From SIG673 sp045658525 (GTDB taxonomy: Bacteria; Bacillota; Clostridia; Oscillospirales; CAG-272), in the NCBI GenBank assembly GCA_045658525.1, contig JAZOVD010000030.1:36950-100949 (forward strand): 64,000 nt of DNA, given 5' to 3'. The notes under the pieces were generated by a model. That model was not told the origin of the DNA and did not search any database. It was given only the letters and a program-made list of their open reading frames with translations. Shown here in pieces: positions 35,784 through 44,554 of the stretch; the stretch's first letter is position 1, and the number at the start of each line of letters is the position of its first letter. Made by a program: the position numbers and the translations under genes.

Positions 35784-37311
35784 TATAGTCACGGTCAAGG
35801 GTGCGTAGCTGTATCGCCTCAGCCATATGAATGGCTGTTATTTTTTCGCTTTGATCAAGGTCGGCGACGGTCCTCGCGACTTTAAGTATGCGGTCGTATC
35901 CGCGCGCGGAAAGACCGATATTTTCAAACGCCGCGGTTATTAATTTTTCCGCATCGGGTTCAAGAACGCAGAATGTCCTTATCTGCGCGGGTGTCATTTT
36001 AGCGTTTGAGTAAACTCCGCCGTTCTTGAATCTTGGGGCAGCGAATCTCCTTGCGTTGTTTACGCGCTCGCGTATCGTCTCGGAGCTTTCTCCCACGGTC
36101 ATTCCCGAGATCTCCTCTTTGGTAAGAGAGGGCATTTCTACCTGTATATCTATTCTGTCCAAAAGCGGCCCGCTTATCCTTGAAAGATAACGCTTGACGT
36201 CATCGGGCTTGCAGGTGCATTTATGTGTAGGATGACCCCTGTAACCGCATTTGCACGGGTTCATCGCGCAAAGCAGCATAAATGAGCTTGGGAAACGGAG
36301 CTTACCGTTGGCTCTGGTTATGGTTATCTCGCCGTCCTCTATCGGTTGACGGAGGACCTCGGTAACTTGTCTTGTAAACTCGGGAAGCTCGTCGAGGAAA
36401 AGGACTCCGTTATGAGCGAGAGATATTTCACCCGGAACGGGTATCGCGCCGCCGCCCGCGAGCGAGGCGGACGACATCGTGTGGTGAGGAGAGCGTATAG
36501 GGCGTGAGGTTATAAGCGAGACTCCCTCGGGGAGCATACCTGCTATCGAGTATATCTTTGTTACCTCAACAGCCTCGTCAAACGACATATCGGGCAGTAT
36601 TGACGGCAAACGCTTAGCGAGCATACTTTTTCCCGTTCCGGGAGGTCCTATGAGCAGGAGATTGTGACCGCCTGCCGCGGCTATCTCCATTGCCCGTTTG
36701 GCTCGCGCCTGACCCTTTACGTCAGAAAAATCAGCGTTTATATGAGTCCTTACAGTCTTTAACATATCCGGGTCGAACTCAGTAGGCTCTATCGGCTTTT
36801 TTCCGTTGAGGTGGGAGACGAGCTGTTTTACGTTCTCTACTCCGTATATGTTTACTCCGCTTACGACAGATGCTTCCTTTGCGTTTATAGCGGGAACGAA
36901 TATCTCGCGTATTCCGCGTTCCTTTAACGCCAGCACCATACACAGTACCCCGCGTACTCCGCGCACGCTTCCCGATAGGGAAAGCTCGCCGAGAAAGCAC
37001 TTTTTATCAAACGGGACTTTGGGGTCTATGTAACCTGAGGAACGCAGTATTCCTACGAGCATAGCGAGGTCGAACGCAGTTCCGCTTTTCTTTGTGTCCG
37101 CGGGAGCCATATTTATGACTATCGCGGCATCGGGAAAGGTTATACCGCTGTTCTCTATTGCCGTGCGGATACGCTCCTTTGCCTCTTTTACGGCGGCGTC
37201 GGGAAGTCCGACCACCTCAAAGCTGGCGAGCTTATCCTGTACGTTACATTCAACGGTTACCGCGTAACCGTCAACTCCGCTTATTCCCGCGCTATATACA
37301 GTAGAAAGCAT
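35779..37311 (-). CDS. comM: YifB/ComM-family AAA+ ATPase (Mg-chelatase-like)
   Basis: 510 residues, full length. N-terminal ribosomal-S5-like fold (YAVTVECNVQ, GLPDAAVKEAKERI), central AAA+ module with Walker A GPPGTGKS and PFRSPHHT-type RSPHHTMSSASL, and zinc-like CNPCKCGY. ComM drives branch migration during natural transformation. comEC is present at 46.2 kb, though whether this organism is transformable is unknown. Own promoter at 37359-37387. Confidence 0.93.
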   Translation of the reverse strand: MLSTVYSAGISGVDGYAVTVECNVQDKLASFEVVGLPDAAVKEAKERIRTAIENSGITFPDAAIVINMAPADTKKSGTAFDLAMLVGILRSSGYIDPKVPFDKKCFLGELSLSGSVRGVRGVLCMVLALKERGIREIFVPAINAKEASVVSGVNIYGVENVKQLVSHLNGKKPIEPTEFDPDMLKTVRTHINADFSDVKGQARAKRAMEIAAAGGHNLLLIGPPGTGKSMLAKRLPSILPDMSFDEAVEVTKIYSIAGMLPEGVSLITSRPIRSPHHTMSSASLAGGGAIPVPGEISLAHNGVLFLDELPEFTRQVTEVLRQPIEDGEITITRANGKLRFPSSFMLLCAMNPCKCGYRGHPTHKCTCKPDDVKRYLSRISGPLLDRIDIQVEMPSLTKEEISGMTVGESSETIRERVNNARRFAAPRFKNGGVYSNAKMTPAQIRTFCVLEPDAEKLITAAFENIGLSARGYDRILKVARTVADLDQSEKITAIHMAEAIQLRTLDRDYM

Positions 37312-37358
37312 AGTGTTCTCCGTTCGTTTTTTTGAATATTTTCCTGTATGTAAATAGT

Positions 37359-37387
37359 ATTATACTACAAAATATAATATTTTTCAA
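37359..37387 (-). promoter_or_regulatory. comM promoter
   Basis: On the minus strand TTGAAA (37387-37382), 17 bases, TATAAT (37364-37359), about 48 bases before the comM start. Confidence 0.8.
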
Positions 37388-37395
37388 TAGTTTCC

Positions 37396-37520
37396 CCATA
37401 CTTTCTTGAAAGAAAGTATGCAAAGAACTTCTCTATGGGTACTATTGTGGAAGAATGATGTTTAATCATAGAGTGATGGGGTTTTATAATAGAGTGATGG
37501 TGTTTTGTTTGATCGTAAAA
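37396..37520 (+). repeat. Dispersed repeat, family A copy 2
   Basis: Starts with a perfect 11-bp hairpin (CATACTTTCTT arms), then GCAAAGAACTT, CTATGGG, ACTATTGTGG, and two tandem units containing TAGAGTGATGG plus TTTT, ending near GTTTGATCGTA. It matches the minus strand of 1020-1163. It lies between the comM promoter and the deacetylase terminator. Confidence 0.7.
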
Positions 37521-37548
37521 AGGCTGAGTCAAAATCTCGACTCAGCTC
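37515..37548 (-). terminator. Terminator of the polysaccharide deacetylase gene
   Basis: Stem GCTGAGTC/GACTCAGC with an 8-base loop; on the minus strand it is followed by CTTTTTAC. Nine bases after the gene's stop. Confidence 0.75.
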
Positions 37549-37556
37549 TTATTAAA

Positions 37557-38264
37557 TCAAGTGTTGGCTTTCTGCTTCTGGCAGTATCTGTAAACCTCGC
37601 CATTTGTCATATAGGTTATATCGCGGTTTCCGGATATTTTTTCACAGAAACGCTCGAACGTATCCCAGCTTTCATATTTATCGAACTCAAAGGAATGTCC
37701 CCAGAGGTAGAAAAGCATATCCTCGGTAGGCTCGGCGTTTATAAATTTGTCGGCAAGCTCGAATATTTCCGCGTCGTTCTGATGACAGGTAGGGTGCCAC
37801 TCCATAAAGTTTTCGGGAATGGCGAAGGTCTTATGAGAGTTTGTGGTTCTTGCGTATCTTATGGGAGTGTTTTCCGTTATAAGTCTTATAACTCTCTCAT
37901 CGTAGCAGTCACCGCCGCAGGGGTACGCCATACCGATTATCTCCTTACCGCCAAGCTCGGAGAGGGCTTTGTGATCCTCGCTGACTTCCTTTATGACTCT
38001 TTCATCGTCGCATCTTTTGAGATTCGGGTGAGTCGAGGTATGTACGGCGATCTCGTGGTTGCGGTAAAGCTGCTTTACTTCTTCCGCATCTATTTCATCG
38101 TGACATACGTTTATTCCTGTATGGACTATGTTGTGCTTCTGTCCGAAAAATCCTGAGTTGAGATTAAAGGTGGCGCGCAGATTGTACCTGTCTATAAGCT
38201 CGATGAAGCGTTTGTCCTGCACAGTTCCGTCATCAAAGCTGAGAGTAAACATTTTTCTGAACAT
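37557..38264 (-). CDS. Polysaccharide deacetylase (CE4-like)
   Basis: 235 residues, no signal peptide or membrane segment, so cytoplasmic if this start is right. NodB-like metal triad: Asp12 in LSFDDG, His75 and His79 in VHTSTHPN. YPCGGD and YLWGHSFEF are further family blocks. CE4 enzymes remove acetyl groups from amino sugars, but the lack of export argues for a soluble glycoside or other small substrate. ATG 38264 follows AAGGAGAAC at proper distance; an upstream extension to 38396 overlaps the neighbouring gene and has no site. Confidence 0.85.
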   Translation of the reverse strand: MFRKMFTLSFDDGTVQDKRFIELIDRYNLRATFNLNSGFFGQKHNIVHTGINVCHDEIDAEEVKQLYRNHEIAVHTSTHPNLKRCDDERVIKEVSEDHKALSELGGKEIIGMAYPCGGDCYDERVIRLITENTPIRYARTTNSHKTFAIPENFMEWHPTCHQNDAEIFELADKFINAEPTEDMLFYLWGHSFEFDKYESWDTFERFCEKISGNRDITYMTNGEVYRYCQKQKANT

Positions 38265-38313
38265 AACCGTTCTCCTTATCAATATAAATCCGTTGTGTTG
38301 TTGTAATGAGCAA

Positions 38314-39111
38314 TTATTGCCCAAATACCGTTTTTGAGATCTCGGTGGTGTTTTCATATATAAGGTCGGGAAGCTCGGCTTCCGAAAGACCTTCAAGATC
38401 GCTTTTTTTAGTCTCGCCGGTAAGAACGAGTATCGCGGTAACTCCGCTTCGCTTTCCTATCGCAATATCGGTATATAAACGGTCTCCGATGACCGCCGCG
38501 TCGTTTTTGTCCACTCCCGTGACCGAGCATATCATCTCCATCGTGTCGGCGTAGGGCTTTCCGAAATATCTCGGAGTTACGCCTGTCGATGCGGTAACGA
38601 AAGCGGAGATCGCGCCGCTGTCGGGAATGAAGCCGTCCTCTGTCGGACAGTTAAAATCGGGGTGAGTGCTGAGGTATTCAGCTCCGTTCATTATCAAGCG
38701 GCAGGCGTTTGACAGCTTTTCATAGGTTAGCGAGGTGTCGAAGCTGGTCACTACGATGTCAGCGCTCTTTCCGTCGGTAAGAGCGATACCGCTTTTTTCA
38801 AACGACGAAATAAGATCGGTCGTACCGACTAAATAAACGCGTTTTCCCGCGCGTTCCTTTTTCAAAAACGCTATCGTAACGTCACCTGATGTCATTATCT
38901 CGCCATCTCTCGGCTCAAAACCGAGACGCGCGAGCTTTTCGGCGTAGAACTCCGGACTGTGCGAGGCGTTGTTGGTGAAAAAGAGGACTCGTTTTCCCTC
39001 TTTTCTTAACCGTTTTATAAACTCCACCGCCTCGGGAAACACCCGTTCTCCGAGGTATATAGTGCCGTCCATATCGAAAACGAACAGCTTTTTGTTCTTT
39101 AAATTATTCAT
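38314..39111 (-). CDS. NagD-like HAD-IIA phosphatase
   Basis: 265 residues. HAD motif I DMDGTIY with nucleophile and acid Asp residues, motif II FFTNNAS, a large C2 cap, and motif III/IV KPYADTM and GDRLYTDIAIG. Such enzymes dephosphorylate small metabolites (nucleotides, sugar phosphates, 4-nitrophenyl phosphate in vitro). An in-frame ATG at 39120 abuts the GAAGGG ribosome binding site with no spacing, whereas ATG 39111 has nine bases, so the latter is chosen. Divergent from the pantothenate kinase. Confidence 0.88.
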   Translation of the reverse strand: MNNLKNKKLFVFDMDGTIYLGERVFPEAVEFIKRLRKEGKRVLFFTNNASHSPEFYAEKLARLGFEPRDGEIMTSGDVTIAFLKKERAGKRVYLVGTTDLISSFEKSGIALTDGKSADIVVTSFDTSLTYEKLSNACRLIMNGAEYLSTHPDFNCPTEDGFIPDSGAISAFVTASTGVTPRYFGKPYADTMEMICSVTGVDKNDAAVIGDRLYTDIAIGKRSGVTAILVLTGETKKSDLEGLSEAELPDLIYENTTEISKTVFGQ

Positions 39112-39276
39112 AGTCAGCATCCCTTCGGGTTAGTTGATACTATTTTACTCCTATTTTTACGATATTTGTTTAATGTAATGTAAATTTCCTTAATTTACGA
39201 TATATTAACTAAATTTTAATATATATATGCTAATATAAAAATACAAAAATGAATTTAAAGAGGGATGTTACATAAA

Positions 39277-40095
39277 ATGAAGACCGTGATTGGAATAGAC
39301 GTTGGCGGAAGCACGACGAAAATAGTTGGATTTGATGAGAATAAAAATCTTATCGAGCCTATGTTCATACACGCGAACGACCAGATAACGTCGATATACG
39401 GTGCGTTTGGAAAGTTCATAGACGAGAACAACCTTACTCTTGACGATATTTCGGGAATACGAATGACGGGAGTGGGAGCTTCCTTTTTGGAAAAGGGGAT
39501 ATACGGACTTAAATGCGACCACGTTTCGGAGTTTAAGAGCATAGGTGCGGGCGGACTTTACCTTTCTGGACTTGACCGCGCGCTTATAGCGAGTCTCGGA
39601 ACGGGAAGTGCGTGCGTTTACGCTGAAAAGGGTAAAAAAGCCGAATATCTCGGCGGAACGGGCGTAGGCGGCGGAACGCTTATGGGACTCAGTAAGCTGC
39701 TTCTCGGAATGGATAACATAAATCATATATACAAGCTTGCCGCGGAGGGCGATCTTTCGCGTATAGATCTGCGTATAAAGAATATCACGAAAAAAGCGGA
39801 TCTTTCAGAGCTTTCCTCAGAGTTGACCGTTGCTAACTTCGGTAAGCTCAGTGACCTTGCTTCAAAGAGCGATATAGCTCTCGGTATAATCAATATGGTG
39901 TTTGAGACCGTTGGAACGACCGCCGTTTTTGCCGCGAGAACACATAACGTAAAGGATATAGTTCTTACGGGTAATCTTACTACCGTGCCTCAGGCAGCCC
40001 AGATATTTAAGAATGTAGGTGAGCTGCTCGGTGCTAACTTTATAATCCCGAAGTACGCGCAGTACGGAACTGTCATAGGTGCGGCATTGCAGTAA
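39277..40095 (+). CDS. coaW: Type II pantothenate kinase
   Basis: 272 residues of the ASKHA (actin-like ATPase) fold: GIDVGGSTTKIVGF phosphate-1 loop, GTGSACV, GGTGVGGGTLMGLSKLLLG, and a C-terminal VLTGNLTT. These match Staphylococcus-type CoaW kinases, which start coenzyme A synthesis and are not feedback-inhibited. ATG 39265 lies directly against AGAGGG; ATG 39277 has better spacing and is used. Downstream lie pseudogenes of a glycyl-radical system. Confidence 0.8.
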   Translation: MKTVIGIDVGGSTTKIVGFDENKNLIEPMFIHANDQITSIYGAFGKFIDENNLTLDDISGIRMTGVGASFLEKGIYGLKCDHVSEFKSIGAGGLYLSGLDRALIASLGTGSACVYAEKGKKAEYLGGTGVGGGTLMGLSKLLLGMDNINHIYKLAAEGDLSRIDLRIKNITKKADLSELSSELTVANFGKLSDLASKSDIALGIINMVFETVGTTAVFAARTHNVKDIVLTGNLTTVPQAAQIFKNVGELLGANFIIPKYAQYGTVIGAALQ

Positions 40096-40113
40096 TAAAG
40101 ATAGGTTGAGGAT

Positions 40114-41225
40114 ATGACGGAAGCGAATAACAGCTATAAGGAATATATATTGGCCAAAAAACACCACGCGTTCAGAACCGAAAAGAGCCTGATAACGTTC
40201 TTTTTACGAACGGCGAGTATCACGAAAGAATGGCGAAACGCTTCAAGGCGCTTCTTGAGCTTCAAGATGCTGTGTTCATTCCGAACGATATGTTCGTGCC
40301 TACACGGACTACCGTCTGCGCGCCGGATATACTTACGAAAAATGACCCCGAAAGCGCCGAAAACACAAAAATGCATGAGTGTGGGTGGCTTTCAAATATA
40401 AATCCCGATTACGGAAAGATAATCTCAAAGGGATTTTTAAAGGTAAAAGAGGAGATAGCCGAAGCATCGGAAAAAACCGACGACGCCGGCAAAAAGGCAT
40501 ACGCTCAGTCGCTTCTGACTATCGTTGACGCTATTATTGAGTTTGCTGACAGATATAAAAGGGCGGCTCGTGAGGCGGGCGAAAACGAGATAGCGGACGT
40601 TCTTGAAAACGTTCCGAAATACGGAGCGAGAAGCTACCGTGAGGCTCTCCAAGCGTTCAGGATAGTGCATTTCTGTCTGTGGCTTGAAGGAGATTATCAC
40701 GTTACGGTAGGTAGATTCGATCAGTATATGTATCCGTATCTTTTGGCGGATATGGAAAAGGGAGCGTTGACCTACGACGAGGCTCTCGCTATGACCGAGA
40801 ACTTCTTTATAAGCTTTAATAAGGACAGCGACCTTTACAGAGGAATGCAGCAGGGTGATAACGGTCAGAGTATGATGCTCGGCGGTTATGACGAGAACGG
40901 AAACGATACTTACAATACTCTTTCCGAGATATGCCTTAAAGCATCTCTTAACGTTCGTCTCATCGACCCGAAGATAAATTTGAGAGTCAATAAAACGACC
41001 CCGATGGACAGATTGGTTTTTGCTTCCGAGCTTACCGCGGCGGGACTTGGGTTTCCGCAGTATTCAAACGACGATATAGTCGTTCCGGGACTTATCGCTC
41101 TTGGGTATGATAAAGAGGACGCGGTGAATTATACCGTTGCCGCCTGCTGGGAATTTATCATACCGGGAGTCGGAATGGATATACCGAACGTAGGCGCGCT
41201 TTCGTTTGCGGACTGTGTAAGATAG
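40114..41225 (+). pseudogene. Glycyl-radical enzyme (PFL-like), frameshifted and C-terminally deleted
   Basis: The N-terminus (EYILAKKHHAFRTE) is in one frame, then the homologous sequence continues in another frame from about 40182 (KEPDNVLFTNGEYHERMAKR), implying a single-base indel near 40180-40190. The second frame runs to the active-site region, with AACWEF carrying the thiyl Cys codon 41145-41147, and stops at 41225 after GALSFADCVR. The glycyl-radical domain (RVxGY-type) and several hundred residues are missing. Normal enzymes are about 750-850 residues. It cannot form the radical and is inactive. The remaining part resembles the PFL-like/dehydratase group; the substrate is unknown. 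Confidence 0.85.
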
Positions 41226-41908
41226 ACGGCTGTACGGTCAGCGGCGGCAAAACCGCGCTTCAAAATGCCGATACGGGTCTTTGTAACGGTTGCGAGAGAT
41301 GCGTTTCAAAATGCCCGGAAAACCTCAGACGTGTTTCGGGTAAGGTCTATACCGCCGAGGAGCTGAAAACCAAGATAATGAAAAACAGTGTGTTTCTTGC
41401 TGACGGTGGGGTGACGTTTTCGGGCGGAGAACCGACTATGCAGGCTGACTTTCTTTGTGAGATGCTCGATATTCTTCCGCTTCACCGCGCGGTCCAGACC
41501 TGTGGTTTTTGCTCCGAAGAAACGTTTAAGCGCGTTCTTTCTAAGATAGATCTTATGCTGTTCGATATAAAACATACGGATAGAGAAAAGCATAAGCTAT
41601 ACACGGGCGTTGATAATGCCACTATTCTACGAAATCTTGATACTCTTATTGCTTCCGAAAAGCCTTTTATAGCTCGGATACCGCTTATAGCGGGCGTAAA
41701 CGACGACCCTGAAAACCTTGGAAACGTCGCGGCACTTTTGAAAAACGCTGAAAATCTTATAAGAGTCGAGCTTCTTCCGTATAACGGAGCAGCGGGCGCG
41801 AAATATGCGATGGTCGGACGGGAATACGAGGGAGCGTCATTTGAAGCTCCGTTAAGACCTGATACGTCGCGTTTTGCGGCTTTGGGGATAGATTGTAAGG
41901 TGATGTGA
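41222..41908 (+). pseudogene. Glycyl-radical enzyme activase, N-terminally deleted
   Basis: The frame joins the truncated enzyme gene at about 41222 and reads through a ferredoxin-type cluster (CNGCERCVSKCP) into the PflA-like barrel (GGVTFSGGEPTMQADF, DIKHTD, RIPLIAGVNDD). The radical-SAM CxxxCxxC loop and first ferredoxin motif are absent. A deletion has therefore fused the middle of the enzyme gene to the middle of its activase gene. An internal ATG at 41378 could give a 176-residue product without any cluster ligand. Probably non-functional. Confidence 0.85.
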
Positions 41909-41911
41909 GGT

Positions 41912-42352
41912 ATGAATATAAGGAAAACGCTTTTAACTGCCGCGATAAGTGTTGCTTTGTTTGCGGTAATGTGCGGAACGTATATATTCGGGCTTCCGGA
42001 CAAGGTATTTAAAGAGGTAAAAGTGACCCCGAATGGAGAATGTTCGTTTTACGAGTCCGAAAACGTTGATCTTATAGGCTTTTCTGAAAATGATATTGCT
42101 TTTTCCGACACCGCGTTTCGGGGAGGAAGTGTTTACGTCAACGTCAAGGGCGAGGCGGGTAAGGCGTATAGTATAAAGGTTTTTACTCCATCGGGAAAGA
42201 GCGGATCGTCTGTTTTTGAAAGCAAAAGGGCTGATGAAAACGGAAACGTGCATTGGACGTGGAAGGTCTCGGACAATATCTCGGACGGTTATATACGGGT
42301 GATAGTTTTCGGTGAAAATGAGTACGCGCAGATAAAAATGAAGATACGTTGA
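41912..42352 (+). CDS. Small membrane-anchored or secreted protein
   Basis: 146 residues, unrecognised. A hydrophobic N-terminal segment (about 7-27, LLTAAISVALFAVMCGTYIF) acts as an uncleaved anchor or signal. The rest is predicted beta-rich, with a possible Ig-like sandwich (VYVNVKGEAGKAYSIKVFTPSG; GYIRVIVFGENEY). Starts four bases after the activase remnant with TGAGGT before the ATG. Own terminator downstream. Confidence 0.6.
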   Translation: MNIRKTLLTAAISVALFAVMCGTYIFGLPDKVFKEVKVTPNGECSFYESENVDLIGFSENDIAFSDTAFRGGSVYVNVKGEAGKAYSIKVFTPSGKSGSSVFESKRADENGNVHWTWKVSDNISDGYIRVIVFGENEYAQIKMKIR

Positions 42353-42407
42353 CGATATTCGATTTCATTTTCATTTGGTTTACAAAAAATACAAAAAATT
42401 CATAATA

Positions 42408-42455
42408 AAAAGCCGTGTTTTGTGGGTAAAAAACTCGAAAACGCGGCTTTTATTT
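42408..42455 (+). terminator. Terminator after the small anchored protein
   Basis: Fourteen-base arms (42408-42421, 42438-42451) with one G-U pair, followed by TTTTATTTCG. Confidence 0.75.
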
Positions 42456-42511
42456 CGTTGTTTTTGCTCAATTATGGAATATATATACACTTATAATGCA
42501 ATTATAAAGCC

Positions 42512-42540
42512 TTTACAATTTAGAAAAAGTGTGTTAAAAT
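42512..42540 (+). promoter_or_regulatory. Promoter of the two-helix membrane protein
   Basis: TTTACA (42512-42517), 17 bases, TAAAAT (42535-42540). Confidence 0.6.
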
Positions 42541-42631
42541 ATTAACAGAAAAATAATTAATATCGAAAAAGAAATTAATTAAAACTAAATTTTTTAAAAA
42601 CCGAAGTATTAAGTGAAGGAGAGTGAGGGCG

Positions 42632-42883
42632 TTGAAAATAAATAAGAAGTATATACTTGCGATAATGTGGACGCTCTGTGTAGCTATGTGCGTAACTACG
42701 GTAGCCGCTCTCTGCCTTTTTGTTTTGGCAAGGGTGCAGCACGGAGCGCTTCGTGACGGGCTTGCGCTTACCAGATATATAATCAATATTTCCATACCGC
42801 TTCTCGGAATATGCGCTATGCTTTCGTTTATAGCATATCGAAGATTAAAGGAAAACGAAAAAATCGGATCGATAAAAAAATGA
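42632..42883 (+). CDS. Small two-helix membrane protein
   Basis: 83 residues, unrecognised. Two membrane helices (about 7-33 and 48-70) joined by a polar loop, and a basic C-terminus (RRLKENEKIGSIKK). TTG 42632 has AAGGAGAG ten bases upstream; GTG 42623 in the same frame lies too close to it. Has its own promoter and terminator, so it is a monocistronic unit. Its stop lies inside the terminator stem. Confidence 0.6.
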   Translation: MKINKKYILAIMWTLCVAMCVTTVAALCLFVLARVQHGALRDGLALTRYIINISIPLLGICAMLSFIAYRRLKENEKIGSIKK

Positions 42884-42907
42884 GGCTTTAAAAGCCTCAT
42901 TTTTTTA
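42873..42907 (+). terminator. Terminator overlapping the small membrane protein stop
   Basis: Stem AAATGAGGCTTT with its mirror and a run of six or more T after it. Confidence 0.85.
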
Positions 42908-43035
42908 TTTGCTGTAAGCTCCGACCATCATTTTAGTGAGATTTATACGTTTGCCCGCGGTCTCGGCGGTTATTTAGTAACGGATGAGCCTTCGAGTCTC
43001 AGGCTTCCCTTGTCGCTGTATATGGCTGTTTTCAT
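42905..43035 (-). pseudogene. Broken micro-ORF
   Basis: On the minus strand, AAGGAG precedes ATG 43035 and a 21-codon frame (MKTAIYSDKGSLRLEGSSVT) stops at 42970. In a second frame the sequence continues as TAETAGKRINLTKMMVGAYSK and stops at 42905. One base change would join them into a protein of about 43 residues. Family unknown. It may be a decayed remnant or a sequencing indel. Confidence 0.5.
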
Positions 43036-43084
43036 TATATCGTCTCCTTGCGGCATTTTCAATACTTTGATATAATAGATACGC

Positions 43085-43113
43085 TTGACATTTTTGATAA
43101 ATGAGGGTATAAT
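43085..43113 (+). promoter_or_regulatory. Consensus promoter of the sugar-isomerase-like gene
   Basis: TTGACA (43085-43090), 17 bases, TATAAT (43108-43113). Confidence 0.85.
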
Positions 43114-43150
43114 CAAAATACCGATATACGCTTGAAAGGAAACATGTTAT

Positions 43151-43900
43151 ATGAAATTTGGAATATGTAATTCAAGTAAAAAAGTTAAAGAGCTTGGGGC
43201 TGATTATTCCGAGCTTTGCGCCTACGTTGTATCATCTATGGAAAACGGCGAGTACGCCAAGCTTCTCAGGTCTGTCAATGACGGAGAGATAGTTGCTTAC
43301 AGCTGTAACGGTCTGCTTCCCGCTGACGTTCGTGTCACGGGAGAGGTGAACGAGGAGCGTGTACGCGAGTACGTTGACAAGACTCTTTACAGACTTAAAG
43401 AGCTTGGAATAAATATGATAGTTTTCGGTTCGAGTGCGGCTAAAAAAGTGCCCGACGGCTTCCCGATGGAAAAGGCTTGGGATCAGCTTTTTGAGTTTGG
43501 GCATCTTCTTTCGGACTATGCCGACAAAAACGGTCAGACGATAGCTGTCGAGCCGCTGAACTATGATGAGGTAAACATAGTAAATACCATTGAGGACGGC
43601 GCGTATTACGTCAATACCGTAAACAGAAGCTCGTTTAAGCTTCTTGCGGATTTTTATCACATAACTCGGAACAAAGAGGATCTGTCCGTGCTTGATAAAT
43701 ATAAGGATATGCTCGTTCACATACATATAGCGGGACTTGAACGCTGTATTCCCGTTACCGCTGAGGATAAGGCTCACGTCGTTTCTTGTATCCGTAAGCT
43801 TAAAGAGATAGGCTATCAGGGGAACGTAAGCTACGAGGGCGCTATGTCTGCAGAGCTTGATGGCGTTTCGGAGATGCTTGAGCTTTTCAGAAGCGTTTGA
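43151..43900 (+). CDS. Xylose-isomerase-like TIM-barrel protein (sugar isomerase/epimerase)
   Basis: 249 residues of the AP-endonuclease-2/xylose-isomerase-like superfamily. Metal-ligand positions are suggested by IAVEPLNYDEV (Glu), LLADFYH (Asp/His), VHIHIAG (His) and VSYEGAM (Glu). Members interconvert ketoses or epimerise sugars. Single gene with its own promoter and terminator; AAAGGAAAC precedes ATG. The reaction cannot be set from sequence. Confidence 0.8.
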   Translation: MKFGICNSSKKVKELGADYSELCAYVVSSMENGEYAKLLRSVNDGEIVAYSCNGLLPADVRVTGEVNEERVREYVDKTLYRLKELGINMIVFGSSAAKKVPDGFPMEKAWDQLFEFGHLLSDYADKNGQTIAVEPLNYDEVNIVNTIEDGAYYVNTVNRSSFKLLADFYHITRNKEDLSVLDKYKDMLVHIHIAGLERCIPVTAEDKAHVVSCIRKLKEIGYQGNVSYEGAMSAELDGVSEMLELFRSV

Positions 43901-43904
43901 TATT

Positions 43905-43943
43905 AAAAACAAAAAACTGCCGAAACGGCAGTTTTTTGTTTTT
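43905..43943. terminator. Bidirectional terminator
   Basis: Perfect 18-bp stem (43905-43922 with 43926-43943), 3-base loop, between two convergent genes. Confidence 0.9.
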
Positions 43944-43945
43944 AA

Positions 43946-44362
43946 TTACGCGTTTTTGAATATGTTGATCATATCAGCCGCTTTGGTAATGGAAAGCGGA
44001 ATAAGAACGCAGTTCTTATTTACAAGATCAGACTCCTGCATATCCTTTACAAATCCGGTGAGGGTGTTGTTCTCGGAGAGAGCCTTGGCGGCTTCCTTGT
44101 CGGACTTGAATTCAAGTACAACTGCGTAAACGTCGATGCCCGCAACTCCGTCAGTCTTGAAGAGGTGAACTGTGCAGGAAACCTCGCCGTCCTCGTAGCT
44201 GGCTGCGATTGTCTTTGCTGATGCGTTCTCGTCAACATCTACGTACTCATAGCCGGCATCCTTGAATGCGCTCTTTATCTTTCCAAAAGAGGAGCAGGAT
44301 ACAAGGGTGAATATCGATACTACTGCGAGAACTACAAGCAGAGCTCTTTTAAGGTTTTTCAT
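43946..44362 (-). CDS. Small lipoprotein
   Basis: 138 residues, unrecognised family. Lipoprotein signal with lipobox LVSC (Cys23), then a ~110-residue alpha/beta domain (GYEYVDVDENASAKTIAASY; VYAVVLEFKSDKEAAKAL). AAAGGAG precedes ATG 44362. Has its own promoter. It should be anchored on the outer face of the membrane after LspA processing. Confidence 0.7.
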   Translation of the reverse strand: MKNLKRALLVVLAVVSIFTLVSCSSFGKIKSAFKDAGYEYVDVDENASAKTIAASYEDGEVSCTVHLFKTDGVAGIDVYAVVLEFKSDKEAAKALSENNTLTGFVKDMQESDLVNKNCVLIPLSITKAADMINIFKNA

Positions 44363-44412
44363 AGTAATACTCCTTTCCTACATTTTTGGTTTAGGGGGTA
44401 TCCCTGATATAA

Positions 44413-44440
44413 ATTATAGCACTTGTTTGAAAAAAGTCAA
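44413..44440 (-). promoter_or_regulatory. Promoter of the small lipoprotein
   Basis: On the minus strand TTGACT (44440-44435), 16 bases, TATAAT (44418-44413). Confidence 0.75.
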
Positions 44441-44489
44441 GGATTTGACGTGATTTAATATATTTTAAGGCTTGATTTTATCAATGCTA

Positions 44490-44518
44490 TTGCAATAAAT
44501 TAGATAATATGTTATAAT
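44490..44518 (+). promoter_or_regulatory. rapZ promoter
   Basis: TTGCAA (44490-44495), 17 bases, TATAAT (44513-44518). The ATG at 44519 abuts the -10 box and so cannot be in the transcript. Confidence 0.75.
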
Positions 44519-44554
44519 ATGGTTGATTTTTACCGAGAAAGGTTTTCAGAGGTT

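Noticed and set aside
35581..35808. 75-codon plus-strand frame over the DnaA boxes
   Set aside because: No ribosome binding site, low-complexity translation, and overlap with comM; the repeated TTTTCCACA explains the sequence.
44519..44554. ATG 44519 as rapZ start
   Set aside because: It abuts the -10 box of the promoter and would not be transcribed; the RapZ motif starts at 44555.
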